The translations under genes and the position numbers were made by a program. Below the pieces are notes generated by a model, which did not search any database, was not told where the DNA came from, and worked only from the letters and a program-made list of their open reading frames with translations. Of a stretch of DNA of 13,731 bases, positions 1 through 7,630 are shown in pieces (positions within the stretch are counted from its first letter, which is position 1; each line of letters opens with the position of its first letter). The stretch comes from CAZCRE01 sp964501075 (GTDB lineage Archaea; Thermoproteota; Bathyarchaeia; Bathyarchaeales; Bathycorpusculaceae). The stretch spans positions 1 to 13,731 of the forward strand of contig CAZCRE010000032.1 of assembly GCA_964501075.1 (NCBI GenBank), in the 5' to 3' direction.

Positions 1-155
1 CATTTTTCTCCGACCATTTTGAGCGTGATTAGTAGAAAAATCGGATTGGATTTAAATCTAGCTGTCTAGCTGGAACCGTATCACGTTGTAAGAGAACGCT
101 TATTTACCTCTGAGAATTATGATTAGAACCAATCGCTCAAAGTGAGGTTGGAAAT

Positions 156-1814
156 TTGCGTATAATGAAAGAGATGAAGGCAGTTTCAACTCTTGTTGTG
201 ATCTTGTTGATTCTGTGCTCATTGATAGTAGGAGGATTACTATCTTACATGTGGGTTATATCTGGTTACTATTATGAGTCATCCGGCACTGACTTGATTA
301 TTACGGATGCACTTTTTCCACTCGATCAGGCCGGCTACTTCAACCTCACGGTCATGAACCCCACGCATTCTTTAACTACGAACATTACGGGCATCTACAT
401 AAGGGCGGCAGGCAACACAACCGTACAGCCCGTGACAGACACCTACCCTGAGACGCTTCCCATAACGATCGAGCGAGCAACATCTAAGACGATCGTATGC
501 GTAGAGAACTGGAGTCCGTTCGCCGGGAAGTCAATCACCGTAGGCATCACAACGTCTGATAACACAGGCACCAGCAAGACTGTTATCACCCAGTTCGTAG
601 GGCTGGAAACCACCACTGACATTAACCCGCTTGTAAGCAGTAAACAATTCAACATTACAGTAACGAACCCTTCTAACTCAACCCTGAATCTTACACTCTC
701 TAATGTTTTGGTCAATCAAGTACCAGTTTTGAGTGCTACACCTACGTTACCATTGAACTTGACTGTGGGAAGCAACGTGAAAGTTCAATGTGTGTTTGAC
801 TTTGAGGGCTTGTCAGACCCAGTCATCAGGGTTGAGACAGCCCAAGGCTACTATGCCGATCTATCAACGAACGTGGTGACGAACCTAGGATGGTATGTAA
901 CACAGGTCTTGTTCAACGGGGACAACCCGGAGGACATGAACATAACAGTCTTTAATCCAGATACAGCGAGTACCTACGTGGACATAAACGAAATTGAACT
1001 AGTCTACGGCAACACGACGAGTTACATAAACGGAAGCCTGACGAGTCCTTCGTTTGTCCCCTACTATAGGCTTGAACCGGGAGACACTGTCACCTTCGGC
1101 AACTGCACGTGGGACTGGAGAGACTATCGTAGCCAAAACGTCACAGTAAACGTGTACAACCTGCAAGAATTCGCAGCCGCATCGGTGACCGTCTTAACGC
1201 CCAAACCGATCAACTTCAAAATAACAGGAGTAAACTTCAACCTAGCCGATACTAAACATTTCGCGGTAAACATCACCAACGTGGCAAGCTCAACAGATGC
1301 GATTATTCCAGCGCAGATAAGCCTCAACGGCAGCAGCGTGGGTTTCCCATCTCAGGCAATCCCAATTGGAGAGACGAAGCAGTTCAATTGCACGTTTGAT
1401 TGGTCAGGTCTGAGAGGAATGACCGTGACAGGCAACGTCAGCGCCAACGGACAATACCTCTCAGGATCCATTACTGTACCGTCTGTGGACTTAACGATCT
1501 CGGACACAGTTGGTTTCAATGCAACGTCAGAAGGGCTCACGTATGTTAACATAACCATAAGTAACTCGGCATTTTCAATCCAGGATGCAACGATCGCAAA
1601 CATTATCTTCGCAACGTCGAATTCGACAGATTACATCAACGGAACCATACCGAGGCTTGTCCCGAACGGGTATCTTCTGCCCATAGGCGCCGAGGTTGCA
1701 ATGATCTGCCCATGGTATTGGAAGGGCTACTACGGCCAATCCTTGACTATAACCGTCACAGTGGAAGGATTTACCGCTACCAAAACGTTCCAAATACCAG
1801 CCAGCGCCCCATAA
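156..1814 (+). CDS. Pilin-signal, N-glycan-rich surface protein with five tandem beta-sandwich-like repeats
   Basis: A 552-residue probable extracellular protein. The N-terminus has an archaeal class III (type IV pilin-like) signal: charged MRIMKEMK, then A-V-S-T and a hydrophobic stretch at about 10-34, so a PibD/FlaK-type peptidase would be expected to cut near K8-A9/V10. No second membrane segment is visible, so the N-terminal helix is the likely anchor. The rest is five Thr/Asn-rich repeats (about 48-148, 149-245, 246-348, 352-444, 445-548). Each begins with an F/M/V-N-[IL]-T-like strand and ends with a Cys followed by an aromatic patch (VCVENW, QCVFDF, NCTWDW, NCTFDW, ICPWYW). I count 21 N-x-S/T sequons, which suggests heavy N-glycosylation. 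The TTG start is chosen because GAGGT at 144-148 lies 7 bases upstream; the in-frame ATG at 165 is 16 bases away. It resembles CARDB-like or adhesin domains, but I recognise no named family, and function (adhesin, sheath or pilus-like) is inference. Confidence 0.85.
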   Translation: MRIMKEMKAVSTLVVILLILCSLIVGGLLSYMWVISGYYYESSGTDLIITDALFPLDQAGYFNLTVMNPTHSLTTNITGIYIRAAGNTTVQPVTDTYPETLPITIERATSKTIVCVENWSPFAGKSITVGITTSDNTGTSKTVITQFVGLETTTDINPLVSSKQFNITVTNPSNSTLNLTLSNVLVNQVPVLSATPTLPLNLTVGSNVKVQCVFDFEGLSDPVIRVETAQGYYADLSTNVVTNLGWYVTQVLFNGDNPEDMNITVFNPDTASTYVDINEIELVYGNTTSYINGSLTSPSFVPYYRLEPGDTVTFGNCTWDWRDYRSQNVTVNVYNLQEFAAASVTVLTPKPINFKITGVNFNLADTKHFAVNITNVASSTDAIIPAQISLNGSSVGFPSQAIPIGETKQFNCTFDWSGLRGMTVTGNVSANGQYLSGSITVPSVDLTISDTVGFNATSEGLTYVNITISNSAFSIQDATIANIIFATSNSTDYINGTIPRLVPNGYLLPIGAEVAMICPWYWKGYYGQSLTITVTVEGFTATKTFQIPASAP

Positions 1815-1827
1815 TCTTTATCTTTTT
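1815..1827 (+). terminator. T-rich tract after the surface-protein gene
   Basis: The 13 bases directly after the stop codon are almost all pyrimidine, with a run of five T. Archaeal RNA polymerase often terminates at such tracts without a hairpin. The same tract may contain promoter elements for the aminotransferase gene that starts at 1863, so the assignment is tentative. Confidence 0.3.
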
Positions 1828-1862
1828 CATAAAACAAACGCTCGCTCTCAGAAGGCGCAAAC

Positions 1863-3068
1863 TTGACTGCCGTTAAGGTCACTGAGAGAGTTCGCACGAT
1901 CGAATATGCCATCCGCGACGTCTTGGTTTATGCCAAGCAAGTTGCAAAAACTGGAAGAAGAATCTATTATCTCAACATAGGAGACCCTGTCGCATTCGAT
2001 TTTGAAACACCACCCCACATCAGACAGGCCTTGATAAAGGCAGTCGAAGAAGGCGCAAACGCATACTCACCCTCAGAAGGCCTACCAGAACTCAGACAAG
2101 CTGTAAGCCAGAAAGAGAAAAGAGTCAACAACGTTGATGTTGCTGCTGACGACGTCATTATCACGGAAGGGATCTCGGAAGGAATTCAGATGATCATGGC
2201 GGCATTACTTGACGCTGGAGACGAGATTCTTCTCCCAGGTCCGACGTATCCGCCGTACATTTCTTACGCGAAGTTTTTTGGTGCAAAGCCCATTACGTAC
2301 GAGACTGTTGAGGAAAATGGCTGGCAACCAAACACTGACGATTTGAGAAGAAAAATCTCGAAGAAGACTAGAGCTATCGTGATCATCAACCCTAACAACC
2401 CCTGTGGCGCACTCTATGATGAGAAAGTGGTGGAAGAGATCATCAGCATAGCAAGCGAATACCACGTTCCAATTTTGTCAGACGAGATATATGACCAGAT
2501 AGTCTACGAGAAGAAGCTCGTTAGCACCGCGTGCTTGGCGAAGGATGTCCCCGTGATTGGGCTGAACGGCTTCTCAAAAGCATACCTGATGACTGGATGG
2601 AGATTGGGTTACGTATACTTCCATAGCCAGAACAATGAACTGGAGGAGCTAAAACAAGGCGTTGAAAAAGAAGCGAGAATCAGATTATGCGCTAACACAC
2701 CTGTTCAGAAGGCAGGAATAGCCGCATTGAACGGTCCACAGGACCACATAAGGGAGACCAATAGAAAACTCAGGGAAAGAAGAGACTATGCCTGGAGAAG
2801 GCTGAACGAGATTGATGGAATAAGCTGCGCGAAGCCGGAGGCTGCCTTCTACGTTTTTCCAAAAATCCACACGGTTGGATCGCTGTGGAAGACAGACATG
2901 GAATTTGCGGTACAGCTCTTGAAAGAAACAGGAGTGCTCTTCGTCCACGGGTCTGGATTCGATCCCGTCTACGGGGCAGGGCACGTGAGAGGGGTCATAC
3001 TTCCGCCTGTTGAAATTCTTGAGCAGGCCCTTGGCGAATTGGAAGCCTTCATGAAAAGGAATAAATAG
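1863..3068 (+). CDS. Class I/II PLP-dependent aminotransferase, AlaA-like (probable alanine aminotransferase)
   Basis: A complete 401-residue fold-type I aminotransferase. Visible landmarks are YLNIGDP near 39, the NPNNPCG motif (N176-G182), the pyridine-binding D207 in SDEIYD with Y210, the PLP Schiff-base lysine K239 in GFSKAY followed by MTGWRLGY, and the carboxylate-binding arginine R376 in GHVRG. Layout and motifs match E. coli AlaA and archaeal alanine aminotransferases, so pyruvate/glutamate to alanine/2-oxoglutarate is the likely reaction; substrate cannot be fixed from sequence and aspartate or aromatic substrates remain possible. The TTG start is supported by GAAGG at 1851-1855 with 7-base spacing. 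The gene sits 48 bases after the surface-protein gene on the same strand and converges on ilvE. Confidence 0.92.
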   Translation: MTAVKVTERVRTIEYAIRDVLVYAKQVAKTGRRIYYLNIGDPVAFDFETPPHIRQALIKAVEEGANAYSPSEGLPELRQAVSQKEKRVNNVDVAADDVIITEGISEGIQMIMAALLDAGDEILLPGPTYPPYISYAKFFGAKPITYETVEENGWQPNTDDLRRKISKKTRAIVIINPNNPCGALYDEKVVEEIISIASEYHVPILSDEIYDQIVYEKKLVSTACLAKDVPVIGLNGFSKAYLMTGWRLGYVYFHSQNNELEELKQGVEKEARIRLCANTPVQKAGIAALNGPQDHIRETNRKLRERRDYAWRRLNEIDGISCAKPEAAFYVFPKIHTVGSLWKTDMEFAVQLLKETGVLFVHGSGFDPVYGAGHVRGVILPPVEILEQALGELEAFMKRNK

Positions 3069-3085
3069 GAATCGCTTCGCGATTC
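3069..3085. terminator. Short hairpin between convergent genes
   Basis: A perfect 7-bp inverted repeat (GAATCGC, loop TTC, GCGATTC) starts at the first base after the aminotransferase stop and ends 14 bases before the ilvE stop. Its position between convergent genes fits a bidirectional transcription end or mRNA-stabilising hairpin. No U-run follows on the plus strand, so the terminator role is inferred from position. Confidence 0.45.
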
Positions 3086-3098
3086 TTGCGCGAGTACT

Positions 3099-3989
3099 CT
3101 ATTTGTAGATGGCTACTCCTTCCTTAGGATCCAGAACAACTTTTGAGAACTCTGCCATCAGTTTCTTGGTTATCGGTCCGGGTTTTCCGCTGTCTATTGT
3201 TCTTTTATTTATTTCTCTGACTGGTATGATTTCGGCAGCTGTTCCTGTGAAGAATGCTTCTTCAGCATTGAATAGCTCGTATGGTGTGATGTTCTTCTCT
3301 TCTACGTCATAACCCAGCCTTCGTGCCAGCCTCATCACTTCTTCAGCCGTTATCCCCTGTAGTGCGCCTGTGTAACTTGGCGGCGTGAATAGCTTGCCAT
3401 TCTTGACCATGAACATGTTTTCAGCCACTCCTTCGCATATGAAGCCGTTCTTGTCAAGGCATATGGCTTCGTCTACACCAGCTATGTTTGCTTCTATCTT
3501 TGCGAGTATACTGTTGAGGTAGTTGAGGGATTTTATTTCGTGTGATGTAGCGTCCACGGGGTCTCTTTTGACCCATGAGAGCATGGCGGTCACGCCTTTT
3601 TCTTTGGCTTCAACTTTATGCAACGTGATTGTATCGGTTATTATGATTATTGTCGGTTTCGCGCACTTCTTCGGGTTTAACCCTAGATCGCCGACTCCTC
3701 TCGTAACGATCAAGCGTATGTAAGAGTCTTTTAAGCTGTTTTTCCGCAGTGTTTCCAGAACGGCTTGTATCATCTGCTCTTTTGCCATAGGGATTTCAAG
3801 CATTATCATGTGTGCAGAGCGGTAGAGTCTATCGATGTGCTCTTTCAGTTTAAACACTGAACCGTTGTATGCGCGGATTCCTTCGAATATGCCGTCTCCA
3901 TAAAGAAGACCGTGATCGAAAACTGAGATTTTTGCTTGCGATTTTGGATAGTAGCTACCGTCAACGTAAACTAGCAGTTCTTTTTCCAA
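3099..3989 (-). CDS. ilvE: Branched-chain amino acid aminotransferase (class IV)
   Basis: A full-length, 296-residue fold-type IV aminotransferase that catalyses the last step of valine, leucine and isoleucine synthesis (and the first of their breakdown) with 2-oxoglutarate/glutamate. Seen in the sequence: the N-terminal VFDHGLLYGDGIFEG block (23-37), catalytic lysine K153 in HEIKSLNYLNS, the GFICEGVAENMF signature (182-193, E186 and N191) and the phosphate-binding FTGTAAEIIPV (247-257). D-amino acid aminotransferase and aminodeoxychorismate lyase share the fold, but the EGxxEN and GTAAEI motifs favour IlvE. The TTG start is supported by a strong GGAGGG (complement of 3997-4002) 7 bases upstream. 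It lies 81 bases downstream of thrS on the same strand with its own TATA-like box, so it can be transcribed separately. Confidence 0.94.
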   Translation of the reverse strand: MEKELLVYVDGSYYPKSQAKISVFDHGLLYGDGIFEGIRAYNGSVFKLKEHIDRLYRSAHMIMLEIPMAKEQMIQAVLETLRKNSLKDSYIRLIVTRGVGDLGLNPKKCAKPTIIIITDTITLHKVEAKEKGVTAMLSWVKRDPVDATSHEIKSLNYLNSILAKIEANIAGVDEAICLDKNGFICEGVAENMFMVKNGKLFTPPSYTGALQGITAEEVMRLARRLGYDVEEKNITPYELFNAEEAFFTGTAAEIIPVREINKRTIDSGKPGPITKKLMAEFSKVVLDPKEGVAIYK

Positions 3990-4030
3990 GATCGTGCCCT
4001 CCAGAGAAAACTAGTTTGGGAGCAAGGTTT

Positions 4031-4038
4031 GATATAGT
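4031..4038 (-). promoter_or_regulatory. TATA-like promoter element for ilvE
   Basis: On the minus strand this reads ACTATATC, about 46 bases before the ilvE start codon. An archaeal TSS 25-28 bases downstream would leave a leader of about 20 bases that just includes the GGAGGG Shine-Dalgarno at 3997-4002. Position is the main support. Confidence 0.42.
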
Positions 4039-4070
4039 TTTTGTAAGAAACTGCCAGTTCTACATGATTA

Positions 4071-5966
4071 TCAGCCGTAGAATTGCGGTCTCTTTGAAAG
4101 GTATTTTGGCAGAGGCAGCGGCTTGAAAGGTCTGCCCTCAACGGCTTCTTCAATCTTGCTCATTAGTTGCTCAAGCTTCAGTTTGCACATTTCGCCAGTT
4201 TTCCTATCCCTTACGGAGAGAACGCCAGAAGACACTTCCTTTTCACCTACGACGATTATGTATGGAACCCATTCCATCTCTGCTTCTCTAACCCTTTTTT
4301 GCAGCGTCATTTGTCGGTCATCGATGTCCACCCGAATACGGTGCCTCTCCATCTTGTTGGCTATTTTTTCAATATACCCCACAAACTTGTCGGATATTGG
4401 AATCAGACGGGCCTGCGTGGGCGAAAGCCACATTGGAAGCATTGGAGCTTTGCCTTTTTGCTGTTCTTTGTAGGCTTTCTCAAGTAATGCGTAGACATCT
4501 CTTTCGATGGCTCCGCTTGGTGAACAGTGAAGAATCAGCGGATGATGTCGCTCACCCTTGTCATCGACGAATTTTATGTCGTATCTTTTGGCGTTTTCTA
4601 CATCGATCTGGTCTGTTGAAAGAGCCGCGGCCTTGCTCTGGTTGTCAACGAAGTTGAAGTCCCATTTCAGTCTGAAATAGAAAAATGGCTGCTTCCACAT
4701 TTCCACAAGCACTGGCCTACCGAACACCTTAGCCAATGAGCCAATGAATTTCTTGTTTTCCTCGTAGAATTCTTCAGTGAAACGTATCGCTGCCTCGTAG
4801 TCTGCTCTGGATAAGCCGATTTCGTCAAGGATCTGCATGCAGAGTTTGAATCTCACTGTGAACTCTTTCTTGGCCTGTTCCAGATCTGTGCAGAACGCGT
4901 GACAGTCAGGCATGCTGAAGGCACGTAAACGTCTTAGACCCACGACTTCGCCGCTTTTTTCGCGTCTGAAGCTGTATCGGGTCAATTCGTAGATTTTTAG
5001 GGGCATGTGTTTGTAGGAGAATTGCGTATCATGAACCATGAGGAATTGCCCGAAGCATGCGGCAAACCTTAGGAACAATTCTTTGTCTTCCGATTTCAGC
5101 AAGTATTGCCTTGCGGGGAAGCGGTTCAAGTAGTCAGCTAGACTCGGATGATGAAGATCATACATGATTGGCGTTTCAACTTCCATGGCTCCATATTCAG
5201 TCATCTTTGAAGTGACATACTGCTCCAGCAGCGATTTGATAAGCCGCCCCTTCGGGTACCAACGTATGTTGCCAGGGTCGCTTCCCATCTCATAATCAGC
5301 GATCTCTAGCTTTCTCATCAAAGTCACATGCGGTGGCATCTGCTGGCTTGCTCTGACTTTGGATATCTCGTATTTCGCGAATGTTTCAAGGTTTTCGTGC
5401 CCTTTGAAATTGAAATCCTCGACAGTCGTCATCTTTCCATCTGGCTGAAGTATGTGCCAGAATGATTCAAGTTTCTCCTCTGCTTTAGCTGCCTCTGAAA
5501 CTTGGTCATCCGCCTTTTCTTCCTTCTTGGCTTCCGCTTTCCCTGCTGCTTTCTTGACGGCGTTAATCTGGCGAGATTGTTCCGCAAGCGGATGCCCTTT
5601 GATCGATATCGTGAACTGTTTATTCCAACCAAAAGGAGCACGAAAAGTCTCTACTCCTTTCTCTCTGGCATGCATTTCCATGGTCTTGACCACTTTCAAA
5701 GCTTCAGTGGGTTTAGCCAGATCGTTGCTCAAGTGCGCATACGGGTAGATTAGTATCCTGTTGACCTTGAGTTTCGCCAGAAAAGCGCAGACTTCACCCA
5801 CGGCTTTTTGGGCTACTAATTCGTCGTCGCCTTCTTCAACAGCTGTGAACAAGACGACAATCTCCTCGAAGCGTACTTGCTTCTTTTCAGCTTCTTCAGC
5901 TATAGAAATCTCCTTTTGAATAGGTTTGTATTCGATAAAGTTTGAATGCAATTGCAAGATGCGCAT
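4071..5966 (-). CDS. thrS: Threonyl-tRNA synthetase, archaeal type with N-terminal editing domain
   Basis: A 631-residue class II synthetase that charges tRNA-Thr. Residues 1 to about 135 form the archaeal editing domain, related to D-aminoacyl-tRNA deacylase, which removes mischarged serine; the GWNK and KGHP segments (113-126, including K123) match its active-site region. A Lys/Glu/Ala-rich linker (about 136-168) follows. The catalytic core has the three zinc ligands expected of ThrRS (C304 in FAACFGQF, H356 in MPDCHAFC, H480 in LILHCSPSG), a motif 2 loop around YSFRREKSG and GLRRLRAF (331-350), and motif 3 GAIERD at 485-490. An anticodon-binding domain begins near 520. ATG start. The gene follows the small zinc protein by only 14 bases, so the two are probably co-transcribed. 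It is full length, not split into catalytic and editing proteins as in some Crenarchaeota. Confidence 0.96.
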   Translation of the reverse strand: MRILQLHSNFIEYKPIQKEISIAEEAEKKQVRFEEIVVLFTAVEEGDDELVAQKAVGEVCAFLAKLKVNRILIYPYAHLSNDLAKPTEALKVVKTMEMHAREKGVETFRAPFGWNKQFTISIKGHPLAEQSRQINAVKKAAGKAEAKKEEKADDQVSEAAKAEEKLESFWHILQPDGKMTTVEDFNFKGHENLETFAKYEISKVRASQQMPPHVTLMRKLEIADYEMGSDPGNIRWYPKGRLIKSLLEQYVTSKMTEYGAMEVETPIMYDLHHPSLADYLNRFPARQYLLKSEDKELFLRFAACFGQFLMVHDTQFSYKHMPLKIYELTRYSFRREKSGEVVGLRRLRAFSMPDCHAFCTDLEQAKKEFTVRFKLCMQILDEIGLSRADYEAAIRFTEEFYEENKKFIGSLAKVFGRPVLVEMWKQPFFYFRLKWDFNFVDNQSKAAALSTDQIDVENAKRYDIKFVDDKGERHHPLILHCSPSGAIERDVYALLEKAYKEQQKGKAPMLPMWLSPTQARLIPISDKFVGYIEKIANKMERHRIRVDIDDRQMTLQKRVREAEMEWVPYIIVVGEKEVSSGVLSVRDRKTGEMCKLKLEQLMSKIEEAVEGRPFKPLPLPKYLSKRPQFYG

Positions 5967-5980
5967 GTGTTTCCACTCAC

Positions 5981-6187
5981 TTAGCCCTTATATCGCATTC
6001 TTTCAAGCTGCTTGTCCCTCTTCGTTTTCTTTTTGTACTCTTTATAATGTTCCTTACAGAGGTAGGCACGTCTTTCGTTGCCAACTCTCAGCCCTGCGGG
6101 CTTGACTTTCTCAGTTGAAATTGAACGGACCGCTTCGCTTCCGCAGCCTGAAACGCTGCATTTTGCACCCTTGTCAACACGTCCCAA
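5981..6187 (-). CDS. Small Cys/His zinc-binding protein, conserved-type archaeal hypothetical
   Basis: A 68-residue basic protein. Four potential metal ligands are visible: C10 and C15 (KCSVSGC), then C44 and H47 (YLCKEHYKEY), a treble-clef or knuckle-like arrangement. The C-terminal 20 residues are very rich in Lys and Arg, which suggests RNA or ribosome contact. The TTG start is supported by AGGAGA (complement of 6196-6201) 8 bases upstream. It sits 53 bases after pfkB and 14 bases before thrS on the same strand. I do not recognise a named family; a translation-related role is inferred from composition and from the tight link to thrS. Confidence 0.8.
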   Translation of the reverse strand: MGRVDKGAKCSVSGCGSEAVRSISTEKVKPAGLRVGNERRAYLCKEHYKEYKKKTKRDKQLERMRYKG

Positions 6188-6240
6188 AGCCAGACTCTCC
6201 TAAGCATGTTCGCAATCTTGACGCAACATAATGAGCGTCT

Positions 6241-7152
6241 TTACTTAATTTCTTTTTCATAGAGTTCACGCGCCCTCTGATATACTTGCGCCTTGTCCCA
6301 TAAGAATGTCGGGCCAATTCCTTCAACCACAAGCGAGGCAGCAGTGACTCCAACAAAGGCGCATCTCTGAATGTTTTCATCGTTGACGTACTCGTTCAGA
6401 AAACCGCCAATAAATGCGTCTCCAGCGCCAGTGGGATCAACAAGCTTCTCTGGTTTGCAAGCAGGGATTTCATAAACGGTTCCTTCAAAAGATAAAACTA
6501 CACCTTTATCGCCTAGCGTGACGAGAACTGCTTCTACGCCATGGTCATGGACGGCCTTTATGGCCGAATGCAGGTCTGATAAGCCCGTCACGGCTTCAAT
6601 TTCATTCTTGGAAGACTTGTAGATGTTTACAAGATCCAGTATGCTTGTGTCTTCTAGCCGGCTGTGGACCATGTGCCCATCCGCGCTGAATTTTCGAACA
6701 AGGCCCTGCGGGTCCAGAGACACAACATCAGCGCATTTCTTCAGACTCTCCGCCACTTCATACGTGATTTCACCTACTATAGGAGCGATATGAACAGCTT
6801 GCGTTTTCAGGGGGTTCGGTAGATCCTCAATGGTTAATGGAGGCGCTTTGCCCTTTAGGACGAGTGTTCGATCGGACATATCTGCGCTGTATTTGAGTTC
6901 AAATCGCGTGGTCTCGTCATCTTCAGTTTTCTTTAAGCCATGCAAGTTTACTCCTTCCTGTTCGAGCCACCATCGATAAGCCTCAGGAAAATCTTTGCCA
7001 ACTTTGGAGATAGCTGCAACTCTGGCCTCCAAACGTGCTGCGGCTATGGACACGTAGGTTGCAGCTCCCCCTAGGACGACGAACGGGGTTTTCCGTTCGG
7101 GCAAGAAAATTGAATCTATGCAGAAGTGCCCTACTGATACAATGTCGAACAC
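6241..7152 (-). CDS. PfkB-family carbohydrate/nucleoside kinase
   Basis: A 303-residue ribokinase-fold kinase. The N-terminal strand SVGHFCIDS is followed by the glycine pair in VLGGAATYVSIAAARL (27-41). An N-x-x-E type phosphate/Mg motif is at 183-186 (NEIE). The second PfkB signature DPTGAGDAFIGGFL (239-252) carries the catalytic base D245 and the anion hole. PfkB members phosphorylate ribose, fructose, adenosine, cytidine or inositol; the acceptor here cannot be decided. The GTG start has a GGGG tract (complement of 7163-7166) 10 bases upstream. It has its own promoter-like element and lies 88 bases after the nac stop. It may share a transcript with the small zinc protein and thrS. Confidence 0.9.
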   Translation of the reverse strand: MFDIVSVGHFCIDSIFLPERKTPFVVLGGAATYVSIAAARLEARVAAISKVGKDFPEAYRWWLEQEGVNLHGLKKTEDDETTRFELKYSADMSDRTLVLKGKAPPLTIEDLPNPLKTQAVHIAPIVGEITYEVAESLKKCADVVSLDPQGLVRKFSADGHMVHSRLEDTSILDLVNIYKSSKNEIEAVTGLSDLHSAIKAVHDHGVEAVLVTLGDKGVVLSFEGTVYEIPACKPEKLVDPTGAGDAFIGGFLNEYVNDENIQRCAFVGVTAASLVVEGIGPTFLWDKAQVYQRARELYEKEIK

Positions 7153-7190
7153 TCTTCTTTTGCCCCTTTGCAGAGTATTGCGTTAAAGTT

Positions 7191-7201
7191 TGACTTAAAA
7201 C
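7191..7201 (-). promoter_or_regulatory. TATA-like promoter element for pfkB
   Basis: The minus strand reads GGTTTTAAGTC, centred about 44 bases before the GTG start of the PfkB kinase. That geometry gives a leader of about 18 bases holding the weak GGGG Shine-Dalgarno, the same spacing as seen at ilvE and at the PUA gene. Confidence 0.4.
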
Positions 7202-7229
7202 CATCGAACACGGCTTGCAAGTACCACAT

Positions 7230-7580
7230 CTATGATTGCAGTAAAAGAATGGCCTTGGCCAAGTCTCCGCCACTCTCTATCAAGGCTTTCTTTGCTTCCT
7301 CCAAGCTTTTCCCTGTCTGGTCCGCCACAAGCCTAACGTCTTCTTCGCCTATTGTTGGTCCTGCCTTACGGTCCAGAGCTTTCTCAGCGACCTGTCCGCC
7401 TGAAATCTGAAACATTTTCTGTCCTTGGACTTCAAGAATCGCCACTTCTGGCTCCGTGACGATAATTTGCTTGCTACTAGTTTTTATGATGACTTCTTCA
7501 ACGTTTTCCACAGGGTTCATGTTCAGACCCATGCGCTGCATCATGCGCTTTGCTTCTCGCGGATTCACTCGTCCTCGCAT
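7230..7580 (-). CDS. nac: Nascent polypeptide-associated complex protein (alpha-NAC homologue)
   Basis: A 116-residue archaeal NAC, which forms a homodimer at the ribosome and binds emerging chains. The basic N-terminus (RVNPREAKRMMQRMGLNM) is the expected ribosome-binding segment. The NAC beta-barrel spans about 20-65, ending in QKMFQISGGQ. A UBA domain covers about 77-115 (GEEDVRLVADQTGKSLEEAK, then ESGGDLAKAILLL). Length and order are standard for archaeal NAC. The ATG start is supported by GAGGT 6-7 bases upstream. It lies 50 bases downstream of the PUA gene on the same strand. Confidence 0.96.
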   Translation of the reverse strand: MRGRVNPREAKRMMQRMGLNMNPVENVEEVIIKTSSKQIIVTEPEVAILEVQGQKMFQISGGQVAEKALDRKAGPTIGEEDVRLVADQTGKSLEEAKKALIESGGDLAKAILLLQS

Positions 7581-7630
7581 AATAATACCTCATTCATCCT
7601 TTGTCTCTTATTATCTGAGAGTTATTATGC

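Noticed and set aside
4123..4473. 116-residue plus-strand open frame
   Set aside because: Antisense shadow of the ThrRS C-terminal region.
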